Below are positions 30,140 through 38,707 of a DNA stretch of 43,033 nt, piece after piece. Origin of the DNA: a virus. The notes under the pieces were generated by a model. The model did not search any database. It worked only from the letters and a program-made list of their open reading frames with translations, and was not told the origin of the DNA. Position 1 is the stretch's first letter; each line of letters starts with the position of its first letter. The stretch covers positions 1 to 43,033 of the IMG/VR virus record IMGVR_UViG_3300025732_000083; one strand, written 5' to 3'. The position numbers and the translations under genes were made by a program.

Positions 30140-31425
30140 TACGTAACCTCCATGAGTTCTCCTATCATCTGGCTCTTACGCGCCAGTACCTTTGCCACGG
30201 CCTCGTCTATTGACTTCGCAAGGCCGAGCATTCTCACAAACACTGGGCGATTTTGCCCAATGCGGTGACACCGTTTGGCCGCCTGTGCATTGTCAGAAGG
30301 CGTCCAAGATTGTTCTACAAACAGCACTTGGTTCGCCGCGTGGAGCGTAATGGCTGTGCTGCAAGCCTGCAATTGACCGACAAAAACACGGACCCTTGGG
30401 TCCGCTTGGAATTGGTCGATTGCTTTCTGTCTCGTCGTTGGCGGCGTTGATCCTGTAATTGATACTACTCCGTACGCCGATAAATTGTCTACTAATAGTT
30501 GAACGACGTCGAGATGTTGCGCGAATACGACAATCTTGTCGTACGCACCGGCGTCGATTTCATCGGCGACCATACGGGCAGCGAGTGATGCTTTGGCTGT
30601 ACCCGTTGCGCGGCGCAGACTGGCGAGTGCCACGCTTGCACCTTCGACAACGCCATCGGCGTGTAGCGCCTCGCGCAACGCGTTGACGGCTGGGTCATCC
30701 TCCAGCGCGGCCAGATCATGCGCAACGGCATCGGCCTCGACAGTGAGGGACTGCCACAGCATCGGGGGCAAGTCCTTCAGAACGTCTTCGGCTCGGCGTC
30801 GCAGCATGATCTGGCCGAGGATTTCGCGCAGTTCGTCCTTGTTCTTGTTGCCAAGAATCTTGGGGCCGAACGGGGTTTCTTGTATGTGACAGTAACGGAA
30901 CAGAAATTCTGCGTAGGACAGCGGCTTACCGTTGCGCGTGATGAGGTCGGGCCAGAGCGCCCGAAGGTGCGACCAAAGTTCACCCGCGTTGTTCGGGCAA
31001 GGGGTGCCACTTAACAGCCACACCCGACCTGCCGCGCCAGCTATCCCGGAGTTTCCCGCAGTTAGTCCGTATAGAGTCTTTGTTCTCTTTGTCGTGCGGG
31101 TCTTTAGGTAGTGCGCTTCATCCAGAATCAGAACGTCGGGCGCGAACTCTTTGACTTGATTCTGCGCAGTCTTGGCCGTGGCCAGCTTGTCATAGGAATA
31201 AATATTGACTTGCTGATGTGGAACATTTGACCACATACCGAACTCGCGCTGCCAGTTCGTCCGTGCAACTGCCGGACAAACCACAACGATGCGCGTGGCC
31301 CCTACTGTGTTGCAGGCGGCGATGGCTTGGACCGTCTTACCGAGGCCCATACCATCGGCCAGAAAAGCAAAACGCCGAGACGCTAGGAACTCGGCACCCT
31401 GTTGTTGGTAGGGAAACAACGTCAT
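30139..31425 (-). CDS. SNF2-family helicase/translocase
   Basis: A 428-residue ATPase with motif I DGMGLGKT (24-31), motif II DEAH (102-105), motif III SGTP (139-142), and the C-terminal motif VI AKRCHRIGQ (383-391), which are diagnostic of SNF2 proteins. Length is that of the minimal two-RecA-domain enzymes found in many phages. Such proteins move along duplex DNA and remodel bound proteins or branched DNA. It follows a Holliday junction resolvase with a 4-base overlap, which suggests joint action on recombination intermediates. Confidence 0.92.
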   Translation of the reverse strand: MTLFPYQQQGAEFLASRRFAFLADGMGLGKTVQAIAACNTVGATRIVVVCPAVARTNWQREFGMWSNVPHQQVNIYSYDKLATAKTAQNQVKEFAPDVLILDEAHYLKTRTTKRTKTLYGLTAGNSGIAGAAGRVWLLSGTPCPNNAGELWSHLRALWPDLITRNGKPLSYAEFLFRYCHIQETPFGPKILGNKNKDELREILGQIMLRRRAEDVLKDLPPMLWQSLTVEADAVAHDLAALEDDPAVNALREALHADGVVEGASVALASLRRATGTAKASLAARMVADEIDAGAYDKIVVFAQHLDVVQLLVDNLSAYGVVSITGSTPPTTRQKAIDQFQADPRVRVFVGQLQACSTAITLHAANQVLFVEQSWTPSDNAQAAKRCHRIGQNRPVFVRMLGLAKSIDEAVAKVLARKSQMIGELMEVT

Positions 31426-31907
31426 GGGGCCGCCGCTCCGGTGTGCCGTGCCCCGTAGGTCGCCAGCAATGCACTCTCGGCCCGCCCGTCATCCTTCTTG
31501 CGGGCGAACAACGACGCCTGTTTCGGCCATAGTTCAATGGCCCGCGCGCGGCTGCCGTCTTTCCCGGCTTTTGTGCGCATCTCTTTAAGCCACACCGCCG
31601 GGGGAACCATCGTGGTCCGGATTTGCAATGCGCCTAAAACGCCTTCCAAAACACCCAACGCACGGCCAAACGAAAAAGAACTCGATACGCCTTGGCCCGG
31701 CATAGCGTGGACGGCTTCGACAAAAGCTTCATCAATTTGCAGATCACGCAACAACTCGGCGACCAATTGCGCCGAGACATGGCGCTTGACGCTTTTGCCC
31801 TTCTTTATCTCCACCACCGGCATATCAAAAACCTCTAGCTTGTTATTGTCCGTATCCAGAATGGTCAGAGCGCCACCTGCGCCGGGGTCGATTCCTAGAA
31901 TCTTCAT
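31422..31907 (-). CDS. RuvC-like Holliday junction resolvase
   Basis: A 161-residue nuclease. RNase H-fold acidic residues are visible: Asp7 in GIDPGAGGAL, Glu64 in FVEAVHAMPGQG, and Asp139/Asp140 in KKDDGRAESALLA. These match RuvC-type phage resolvases, which cut four-way junctions and branched DNA before packaging. It is the first gene of the early minus-strand operon and has no Shine-Dalgarno sequence (only CCCCC) before its ATG, so it may be translated from a leaderless or nearly leaderless message. Confidence 0.88.
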   Translation of the reverse strand: MKILGIDPGAGGALTILDTDNNKLEVFDMPVVEIKKGKSVKRHVSAQLVAELLRDLQIDEAFVEAVHAMPGQGVSSSFSFGRALGVLEGVLGALQIRTTMVPPAVWLKEMRTKAGKDGSRARAIELWPKQASLFARKKDDGRAESALLATYGARHTGAAAP

Positions 31908-31913
31908 GGGGGC

Positions 31914-31950
31914 AAGATAGATGTGTCGTTAAGCGAACATCAAGCGTAAC
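31914..31950 (-). promoter_or_regulatory. Possible early promoter and operator upstream of the resolvase gene
   Basis: Reading the minus strand, TTGATG (31943-31938) and TATCTT (31919-31914) are 18 bases apart. This would place the start of transcription at or near the ATG at 31907. GTTAAGC and GCGTAAC at 31928-31950 form an imperfect inverted repeat, a possible operator over the promoter. Both hexamers are weak, so this is tentative. Confidence 0.4.
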
Positions 31951-32005
31951 ACACATGGTGGGACAAATGGGGAGCCGTCGGGAATGAATGGGAAAGACAA
32001 CCGGC

Positions 32006-32035
32006 TTGATGCCAAAAAAGAAATCAGCGTAAATG
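32006..32035 (+). promoter_or_regulatory. Possible promoter for the plus-strand regulator gene
   Basis: TTGATG (32006-32011) and TAAATG (32030-32035) are separated by 18 bases, upstream of the gene starting at 32077. The same 8-mer, GCTTGATG, is used here and, on the other strand, in the divergent promoter at 31938-31945. Signal strength is modest. Confidence 0.35.
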
Positions 32036-32076
32036 AAATGGTCGCTGATACGGGGCGCAACAAAAGGTCGGGAGAC

Positions 32077-32262
32077 ATGGAATTCTTTACCCCCTACGAT
32101 TTGCATAGGCGCTGGGGGAAAGCCATTAGCTTGAAGACAATGGCCAACTGGCGCAGTCTAGGTTTGGGGCCGCCTTACAGTAAAATGGGCGGGCGCGTTT
32201 TGTATCGAATTTCAGACGTTCTTGTTTGGGAGAACCAGCATCGTTTTATCACCAGAATGTAA
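32077..32262 (+). CDS. AlpA/excisionase-like helix-turn-helix protein
   Basis: A 61-residue protein from ATG 32077, chosen for its GGGAG ribosome site; an upstream start at 31984 would only add a polar tail. The sequence FFTPYDLHRRWGKAISLKTMANWRSLGLGP followed by VLYRISDVLVWENQ (read in parts) is the HTH_17/MerR-type fold of excisionases and AlpA regulators. In its place, divergent to the early operon, it may control early transcription. Some of these proteins also direct recombinase orientation. No other regulator is visible. Confidence 0.75.
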   Translation: MEFFTPYDLHRRWGKAISLKTMANWRSLGLGPPYSKMGGRVLYRISDVLVWENQHRFITRM

Positions 32263-32273
32263 AAAGTATGAGT

Positions 32274-32307
32274 AAAATGGCGAGGTCTCCAAGCCTCGCC
32301 ATTTTTT
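32274..32307 (+). terminator. Strong intrinsic terminator after the regulator gene
   Basis: AAAATGGCGAGG at 32274-32285 and CCTCGCCATTTT at 32294-32305 form a perfect 12-bp stem with an 8-base loop, followed by T to 32307. It ends 45 bases after the regulator stop and abuts the ATG of the next gene at 32308. Confidence 0.9.
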
Positions 32308-32706
32308 ATGCCCATTAAAGATGCCGAAAAACGGCGCGAGTATAACCGGCGGTACTACCATACGGTAGACAAAAAGAATCAGCTTGCACGGGTCAGGGAA
32401 CGCAAGCAACGTCTGACCGCAGACTTCCAAGCGTGGAAGTCAACGTTGAAGTGCTTACACTGCGGCGAGACGGACACCGCCTGCTTAGAGTTCCACCATG
32501 TGGACCCTAAGACAAAAGACATTGAGCCGTCTGAAATGGTGGCGCACCGCAGTTGGTCATTAGATCGAATCATCAAGTATTTAAACGAGACGTGCCTTTG
32601 TCTGTGTTCCAATTGCCATAAAAAAGTTCACCGCGAACTTCGGGCTTTAAACCGCAAACTCAATGAATCTTCTTCACGTCCGCCCGCACGGAAATCCCGC
32701 CGCTGA
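32308..32706 (+). CDS. HNH homing-type endonuclease
   Basis: A 132-residue nuclease. After a basic, helical N-terminus (KDAEKRREYNRRYYHTVDKK) it shows CLHCG (Cys49, Cys52), LEFHHVDP (His63, His64), and a final CSNCHKKVHRE (Cys100, Cys103, His108), the zinc-bound HNH fold. Free-standing HNH genes are frequent mobile elements in phages, but some act with terminase. Its ATG lies immediately after a strong terminator and has no ribosome site, which is odd. It overlaps the next gene by 44 bases. Confidence 0.85.
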   Translation: MPIKDAEKRREYNRRYYHTVDKKNQLARVRERKQRLTADFQAWKSTLKCLHCGETDTACLEFHHVDPKTKDIEPSEMVAHRSWSLDRIIKYLNETCLCLCSNCHKKVHRELRALNRKLNESSSRPPARKSRR

Positions 32707-33517
32707 TTGCTTCCTAGAGCATATCGAGTTGATGGAACACGCGTTGCGTGATCTCGGCTACCGTCCGACGCGCTCAACCAACACGCCGAACGGCGATCAA
32801 AATATCGTTTTTGGCGGCCATCTACTCTCCCCTACTGCGGCAGCGCAATTGCCCGACGACACCATCGTCTACCAGATGGAACAGTTACCGATGTTTATGA
32901 CGCCGCATTATCTGAAGTTGTTGCGCAGGGTCATAGTTTGGGACTATTCAGAACGCAATTGTGATTGGCTTTCCCTAAACGGCGTAAGGCAAGTGCATTA
33001 CGTGCCGTTTGGCTATCACCCGGCCATGGATCGTGTTGTCTACCCCGACGATTCGCCGGCCACTCGCGAATACGACTTTCTATTCTACGGTGCGCAGAAT
33101 CAACGCCGACGTCACATCATGGCGTCGTGGTGGGCGCATGACTTCAGGATCAAGTATCTGGACGGTGGGGTGTGGGGTCGAGACAGAGACGCTTGGATTT
33201 CTAACAGTAAGATTGTTACAACAATCCATCAGTTTCAAGACAAGGTTGCGCCCATTCACGAAATGGCGCGAGTGTTTTACCTGATGAGCAACAGAGCGTG
33301 TGTGCTGTCAGAGGTCAACGCCGACACACATATCTACCCATGGGTCCGTGAAGCTATCGTCACAGCGCCATACGAAGAACTCATCAAAACCGGATTCCGT
33401 CTGGCGCACGATATCGAATGGCAAAAAGACGTTGCCGCCAAATCGTATGAAACTATCAAAGCCCATACGATGGCGGCGGCGGTAGAGCGGGTTATCGGCC
33501 CAACAGCGGGCCTATAG
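32663..33517 (+). CDS. Glycosyltransferase-like protein (GT-B fold)
   Basis: A 284-residue protein beginning NLLHVRPHGNPAADCF, with a Rossmann-like start. A later segment has FLFYGAQNQRRRHIM, LDGGVWGRDRDAWI, and the C-terminal ISNSKIVTTIHQF, EMARVFYLMSNRACVLSE and YPWVREAIVTAPYEEL, which resemble the nucleotide-sugar domain of family 4/glycosyltransferase-like proteins from phages. It may modify virion proteins, DNA, or host surface sugars. Its end overlaps the convergent ejection-protein gene by 26 bases. Confidence 0.75.
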   Translation: MNLLHVRPHGNPAADCFLEHIELMEHALRDLGYRPTRSTNTPNGDQNIVFGGHLLSPTAAAQLPDDTIVYQMEQLPMFMTPHYLKLLRRVIVWDYSERNCDWLSLNGVRQVHYVPFGYHPAMDRVVYPDDSPATREYDFLFYGAQNQRRRHIMASWWAHDFRIKYLDGGVWGRDRDAWISNSKIVTTIHQFQDKVAPIHEMARVFYLMSNRACVLSEVNADTHIYPWVREAIVTAPYEELIKTGFRLAHDIEWQKDVAAKSYETIKAHTMAAAVERVIGPTAGL

Positions 33518-35675
33518 GTTGGCCAGAAGTTTCTGGGGTAGTTACGACTTCAGGCAACATTCGTTCTTCATCTGTGACGCCCATCAAGCCACCGAAGCGA
33601 TTGCCGGCGGGGAAAGACAGAAGGCTGCGGCCTGTGGCGCGTCGCGCCATATCAGCGTCAACCTGCATCTGGCGCTGAACCAAATTCTCCATGTACTGGC
33701 TGATCTCCCACGGACTACGCAGGCCCAGAAGATTGTTGCCCAGTACGCCAGCCGTGTCGCCGGTAATACCGTCAAGACGGTTCGACACAAAACGCTGCGC
33801 GGTGCCGTAAATCGCCGGCAGAGGATTGCCCCGCAAGAGCGAACCACCTTCAGCCGCAGACAACACAGTACCGTTCATGTCGGCAATCTCTTGGCCAAGC
33901 GGTGCCGTACGGCTGCCAGTAATGGTCTGGTTGCGGGTCTGCGTAAACTGCGCTTCACGTTCCAGATTGCTCTTGAACAAGTTGAACGACTCGTCGTCAG
34001 GGAAGACGTCGCGCAGGCGGTTTAGAGTCTGGCGCTTGCCGAAGATGTTGGTGACGTCCAACGCCGAGCCAACTTCGTTGGCTTTTTGATCCATACGAAT
34101 ACGCGCAGCGTCAACGATGCCACGGCGGAACATCTGCTTTTCCAAGTCCGTCATCTTGGCAAATTCAGCCGACACTTCACGCCAGTCGTTCTCTGGCAGA
34201 TCAAACATCTTGCGGCCGTTCTTGAGCGCTTCTTCAGCTTCAGAATAACCGGCAAACGTGCGGCGGGCTTCCTTGTACTCAGCCGGCCCCACTTCATCGA
34301 TGCGGTTTAAGAACTCGTTCTTGGCTTTCTTCAACGCACCAATTTCGGTACGGCCAAGCGAACCTTTCGCCGCGCCAGAACCGATGACGTCGTCAAGGCC
34401 GCGCTTGATGTAATCGAGCGTCTGCAAGTCCGGCGCTTTTTCCAGTGGGCCAAGCATCGGCAGGCCGTCGGCGTCGCGCAAGAAGCCACCCTTGCCGTCA
34501 GGCTGCAAACGATAAATCTGCGGCAACTGGCGACCTTCCAACTCAGCAATGCGCTGGGCGCGGGCGTACGCTTCTTTGAACTTCGGCAGTTCAAGAAACT
34601 TGTTGATGGCGTCGTCGTTGATGATCGCGCCTTTTTCGTACGCAGCTTTGTACAACGGATCGGCCGCCGCTTTGCGCTGTTCGATAATTTCTTTGACGAG
34701 TTTGTTGGTGTTCTCCAGCTTCTCACCCATCGCCACTTGCATATCTGTCGCAAGGCGGTCGGGCTGGCTGCGCACTCGGTCAGTCAAGAACTCAGTTGCG
34801 TCGTTCTTTGTCTTGCCGGGCATATTCGCGGCGGCGGCAACTTTGCCACGCACATTTGCGCCAGCCAGATCGGCCACCGTCTCAGGCTTGCTGCCAAGCT
34901 TGTTGTAGTTCTCTTTGGCCTTTTGCGTCACCATGCCCGGCGTCATGCCATCGCGCTCCAACGCACGCAACACCAGATCGTCAGCCTTGTTCTGAGCGGC
35001 GACGCCTGTGCGGCCAAGTACGTCCTTTCCTTTTTCAAGCACCGCACGGCCTGTGGCCACTGTGCTTGGAATCGCAGCGCCGATAGTTGCGCCCAGTGCG
35101 CCACCTTTGGCACCGCCTTCCAGTCTGTTCAGCAGCCCGCCTTCAGACGAACCAGCGCCAGACAACGCACCTGTCGTACCACCAACCAACATGGACGTTT
35201 TTGTCTGGTTGAGTAGTGTTGGCGCAAGCTTGGCAATCCTAGCCCCCGACGCAGCCGTTGCAGTAGCGGAAGACCCGCCAGTAAAAGGCGAGAGAATCAG
35301 GCCACCGACAGCGGGTAACAAGCTGCCGGCAATTTCACTGCCAACTGCCATCTTCGGGTTTTCGGCGCGATAGTCTTCCAAGCCGCTACGGATTGCGGCC
35401 ACATTTTGGTCATACGTGCCTTGGCCTAACGCCGCCCGAACACCAGCTTCTGCTTCGTCGGCAAAGTTAAACAGCAGTCCTTGCGCAAACGAACGCAGTG
35501 CGTTGCCCGGCCGCTCAATGCCGCCGGTTCTCTTGTTCTGCGCTACTGCCGCAGAAAACGAGTCGGGCGTGTAACCTTCTGACTGAAGGTAAGCGTTGAG
35601 GGCGTTGGGCGCAGCCTTGGCCGCCACCATCTTGCGGACATTGGCTTCAACGCGGTTTATGTCTTTTTCGGCCAT
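33492..35675 (-). CDS. Ejection (internal virion) protein
   Basis: A 727-residue protein expected to leave the virion with DNA and form part of the channel across the cell envelope. It has a helical N-terminus, a Gly/Ala-rich hydrophobic zone (about residues 105-200, with GSLLPAVGGLILSPFTGG), a long helical, charged central part (about 220-500), and a Gly-rich C-terminus. No lytic transglycosylase motif is visible. Together with the next two genes it forms the ejection set at the end of the late operon. Confidence 0.75.
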   Translation of the reverse strand: MAEKDINRVEANVRKMVAAKAAPNALNAYLQSEGYTPDSFSAAVAQNKRTGGIERPGNALRSFAQGLLFNFADEAEAGVRAALGQGTYDQNVAAIRSGLEDYRAENPKMAVGSEIAGSLLPAVGGLILSPFTGGSSATATAASGARIAKLAPTLLNQTKTSMLVGGTTGALSGAGSSEGGLLNRLEGGAKGGALGATIGAAIPSTVATGRAVLEKGKDVLGRTGVAAQNKADDLVLRALERDGMTPGMVTQKAKENYNKLGSKPETVADLAGANVRGKVAAAANMPGKTKNDATEFLTDRVRSQPDRLATDMQVAMGEKLENTNKLVKEIIEQRKAAADPLYKAAYEKGAIINDDAINKFLELPKFKEAYARAQRIAELEGRQLPQIYRLQPDGKGGFLRDADGLPMLGPLEKAPDLQTLDYIKRGLDDVIGSGAAKGSLGRTEIGALKKAKNEFLNRIDEVGPAEYKEARRTFAGYSEAEEALKNGRKMFDLPENDWREVSAEFAKMTDLEKQMFRRGIVDAARIRMDQKANEVGSALDVTNIFGKRQTLNRLRDVFPDDESFNLFKSNLEREAQFTQTRNQTITGSRTAPLGQEIADMNGTVLSAAEGGSLLRGNPLPAIYGTAQRFVSNRLDGITGDTAGVLGNNLLGLRSPWEISQYMENLVQRQMQVDADMARRATGRSLLSFPAGNRFGGLMGVTDEERMLPEVVTTPETSGQPIGPLLGR

Positions 35676-35684
35676 AGCTTTGCC

Positions 35685-37913
35685 TTATGGTTTACGGGGC
35701 GGTGGTGTCAGATTGTACTGCTGATAAAGGTTGTTCAGCGTGCTGTTATTTGATGGCGGCGCAGGAAACAACTCCGTCGGCGCGGTGTTGACTTGCGGCG
35801 ACGTATTCGTAGTCAGTCCACGGCCAGCGCGTTTACGCATTGCATCGGCTGTAACCTGCCGCGCTTGGGTTTTCTGCTGAATAACTTCTTTTGAATCGTT
35901 GATTTGCGGGAAATAAGTGCGGATTTCTTTGTCCATCTCGTCCACGCCAATCGCCGCGCCGGATTCGGCGCGCAGGTTGGCCCGTACCCAGTTCTCTTGA
36001 TACTGACGATATTGCTGCCGCTGTTTTGAGTCGAAAAGATTGCCAAGTCCCTGTGCGCCCAACCAATCCGGCAATATGGTGCGTGCGGCTTCGCCCATAA
36101 ATTCAGGGGTGCCGGCAACGCGTTCCAGCGTCAACACCTTGCCGTTTTTATCTACAACGGCCTTGCCGTCCTTACCGATGATCGGAGCCTGCAAACCTTT
36201 TTCAGCTTCAACCATACGTTGGTAGAAACCAGCCGCCTTACGTTCGTCTTCAGTACCGGCGTTGACTTTGCCCGGTAACTGTTGGCCGTTCGGCCCAGTG
36301 ACAGGAACAGCGACATTGCCCTTGACCTGATACACGCCGCCGTCAGTCTCGATTATCTTGCCGCCGCCGGCAGTGCCCTGTACTTGCTTACCGTCTTTAC
36401 CGATGACAGGCGTGGCCTTTCCGGTAAACGGATTGATACGGACCAATCCACCTTCTGACTCACGAATTTCACCTTTGCCAGCGTTGAACAGTGTGTCCGC
36501 CGAAGGGGCTTGCTGAACGCCATCGATGCGTTTCATGGTGCCACGGTCGCCCAAGACAAAACCGCCACGCTTGCCGTTGATTGTGCCGAACTGGATGGAC
36601 TGACCAAACTTTTCATCAGGGAACAGCGCTTGCAACTGATTGGACAATCTGGCCGCTTCCTCAAACAAGCCGGCGTTGTTGAGCGCGTCAATCCGCGCCA
36701 AGTACGATTGCTTGGCGGCGTTTGTTTGCACCTGTGTCGACGGCGTGCCCGGCGCACCAGACAGCGGCGTTGAAGTGTTCAGCCGCTCCAATTGCACGCG
36801 CTTGTCTTCCGCTGCTGCCAACTCCGCAGCCGTTTTGGCTTTTTGTACATCGCCACCAAACAGCGCAATGTACTCAGGGTCACGCGCCATCTTGGCAAAG
36901 TTGACCGTGCCGTCGGCGTTGAGATGCTTAGACGCCAGACGTGCGGACGTTTCGCGGTCGAGTCCGGCAATGCGCAATTCGTTGACGGTCTTCAACTTGC
37001 TAGGGTCATTCCCCAGCAGCGCAATGTATTGCGGGTCTTGCGACAGCTTGATCGTGTCAACGGTGCCGTCAGGCCGCAAATATTTGCTGGCCAACGCGTC
37101 ATAAGTTTCGCGGGTCAGTCTGTTTGTGCGAAGTTCTTCAACGTTTTTCAGTTTGCCAGAATCGTTTTCTAGCAGCGCGATATATCTGGGGTCTTGCGAC
37201 AAGCTTGCCGCATCGACGGTTCCGTCTGGCCGCGTGTACTTTTTCGCCAGCGCGTCGTACGTCTCGCGCTGTTCGCGCTCACGGCGCATTTTATTGACTG
37301 TTTCCAACTTGCCGGGGTCGTTCTCCAGCAGTTGAACGTATCGCGGGTCTTGCGACATCCTAACCATGTCCACGGTGCCGTCTGGCCGCAGATACTGACG
37401 TGACAACGCGTCATACGTTTCGCGCTGCTCACGCTGACGGCGCATATCTGTCAACGTCTTCAACGTTGCAGTGTCGTTCGGATTTGCCGCCAAATATCGC
37501 GGGTCGGCCAACAGACCTTCAACGTCAATTTCGTTGCGCGGGTTATCGTACGGAATGTAACCCGGCCCCATACCGCCCCGCCCAAACTGAGCGCGGGGGT
37601 CTGAGTAATCGCTAGTGCCTTCGCCGTACACAGTGCGGCTGTAGTCTTTAATCGCCAGCAACTGATTGCGCTGCGCTTCCAAATCGCGCTGCGCTTTCAA
37701 CAGTGCAGCCTGCTGCTGCGCCAACTGCTGTGCGTTTGAAATAACGCCGTAGCCCTGAGTTTGCGCCTGATTGTAAGCACGGCCAAGATCGCCGCTTAAC
37801 GCGTTCCAGAAAAACGATTTCACGGCCTGATTGGCCGCGTCTTGCGCAATTCGGGGGTCCGTTGCGTCTAGCAGCGTCTGCGGTACAAAAAGGCTGGTGA
37901 CTTTGTCTGTCAT
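35685..37913 (-). CDS. Ejection protein with five tandem 52-residue repeats
   Basis: A 742-residue protein. Residues about 20-90 are helical and Gln/Ala-rich. Residues 123-382 hold five units of exactly 52 residues, four of them starting LRPDGTVD or a close variant at 175, 227, 279 and 331, each with SQDPRYxALLxND and ETYDALA. A beta-like middle (about 385-580) includes IxGxDGKxV units, and the C-terminus ends in Pro/Asn-rich sequence. Location and size match ejection or tail-tube proteins. AAGGGG upstream supports the start. Confidence 0.75.
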   Translation of the reverse strand: MTDKVTSLFVPQTLLDATDPRIAQDAANQAVKSFFWNALSGDLGRAYNQAQTQGYGVISNAQQLAQQQAALLKAQRDLEAQRNQLLAIKDYSRTVYGEGTSDYSDPRAQFGRGGMGPGYIPYDNPRNEIDVEGLLADPRYLAANPNDTATLKTLTDMRRQREQRETYDALSRQYLRPDGTVDMVRMSQDPRYVQLLENDPGKLETVNKMRREREQRETYDALAKKYTRPDGTVDAASLSQDPRYIALLENDSGKLKNVEELRTNRLTRETYDALASKYLRPDGTVDTIKLSQDPQYIALLGNDPSKLKTVNELRIAGLDRETSARLASKHLNADGTVNFAKMARDPEYIALFGGDVQKAKTAAELAAAEDKRVQLERLNTSTPLSGAPGTPSTQVQTNAAKQSYLARIDALNNAGLFEEAARLSNQLQALFPDEKFGQSIQFGTINGKRGGFVLGDRGTMKRIDGVQQAPSADTLFNAGKGEIRESEGGLVRINPFTGKATPVIGKDGKQVQGTAGGGKIIETDGGVYQVKGNVAVPVTGPNGQQLPGKVNAGTEDERKAAGFYQRMVEAEKGLQAPIIGKDGKAVVDKNGKVLTLERVAGTPEFMGEAARTILPDWLGAQGLGNLFDSKQRQQYRQYQENWVRANLRAESGAAIGVDEMDKEIRTYFPQINDSKEVIQQKTQARQVTADAMRKRAGRGLTTNTSPQVNTAPTELFPAPPSNNSTLNNLYQQYNLTPPPRKP
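36768..37547 (-). repeat. DNA encoding five tandem 156-bp repeats
   Basis: The repeat region of the ejection protein at DNA level: five successive 156-base units in frame. The recurring CCGTCTGGCCGC-type segments before each PDGTVD-coding part show that the units are recognisable as DNA as well as protein. The first unit (37547-37392) is the most diverged. Confidence 0.85.
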
Positions 37914-37922
37914 AGCGACCCC

Positions 37923-38705
37923 TTACTTGAACAGGCCGGAACGTTCTTTTCCGGTGCTTGTCTTGATGTCGCCCGCACCACCTGCCGGCGTGAGGCCCAA
38001 CGCCTGATTGCGAATTGCCTGCTGTTCCAGCGGCAGGTTGCGCTCTGCATCCAGTTGCTGCTGCGCGAACTGCTGATCGGACAAGCCAAGGTTCTGCAAC
38101 GCCTGCGCGTTTTGGAAGCCCTGCGTCTGCTGTGTGACGCCCAGATTGCCAAGCTGCTGCGCTGCCGCCAAATTGCGGTTCAGGTCAGTAGAAGACGCGT
38201 TCAGGGCTTGGCCGTACGCGCTGTTGTACAAGTTGCCCAACGTGCTGCCGGCGGTTGTAAAGAAATTGCGGTTTGTTTCGCCTTCGGCCAACGCCTGTCG
38301 GCTGCCACCAAATGCGCCCCGGCTTACGGCATCACCTCGCACCTGATTCAGCGCCATCTCGTTTGCGCGGCCCAAATCGGCCAACGTGTTTGCGGCAACG
38401 TAGCCGGTGAACGGGTTTATGTAGTTGCCGACGTTGTCCACCGATGACGTCGCGGCGTTCATGCCAGTCAGCCCGGCCGCGGTATTCAAATTGCCCATGC
38501 CCGCGCCGTTCATTGCCGTCTGGCGTAATATGTCCGAACCAGCGGCATAGTCGCCGGTGCGTGGCGCAAACCGCTGAACGCCCAACCCAGACGCAATGCC
38601 TCTCGCGCTGCCAAGGTTCTCTAGGTACGCGTTCCGGATCGCTGGGTCGAGTTGCGCACTTGACGACTGGTTGCCGGAAGAACTGCTGCCAAATACTTGA
38701 GCCAT
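37923..38705 (-). CDS. Ejection / DNA-transfer protein (small)
   Basis: A 260-residue protein rich in Ala, Gly, Asn, Gln and Ser. It has no aromatic core except for short stretches (VGNYINPFTGYVAANTL). It is helical in the middle (ANEMALNQVRGDAVSRGAFGG) and Gln-rich near the end (QQFAQQQLDAERNLPLEQQ). This composition is that of P22 gp7-like DNA transfer proteins. It stands between the stabilisation-protein genes and the two large ejection proteins. Confidence 0.7.
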   Translation of the reverse strand: MAQVFGSSSSGNQSSSAQLDPAIRNAYLENLGSARGIASGLGVQRFAPRTGDYAAGSDILRQTAMNGAGMGNLNTAAGLTGMNAATSSVDNVGNYINPFTGYVAANTLADLGRANEMALNQVRGDAVSRGAFGGSRQALAEGETNRNFFTTAGSTLGNLYNSAYGQALNASSTDLNRNLAAAQQLGNLGVTQQTQGFQNAQALQNLGLSDQQFAQQQLDAERNLPLEQQAIRNQALGLTPAGGAGDIKTSTGKERSGLFK

Positions 38706-38707
38706 AT

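Noticed and set aside
32269-32319. A 16-codon plus-strand frame across the terminator
   Set aside because: It is mostly made of the hairpin sequence and lacks a convincing ribosome site.
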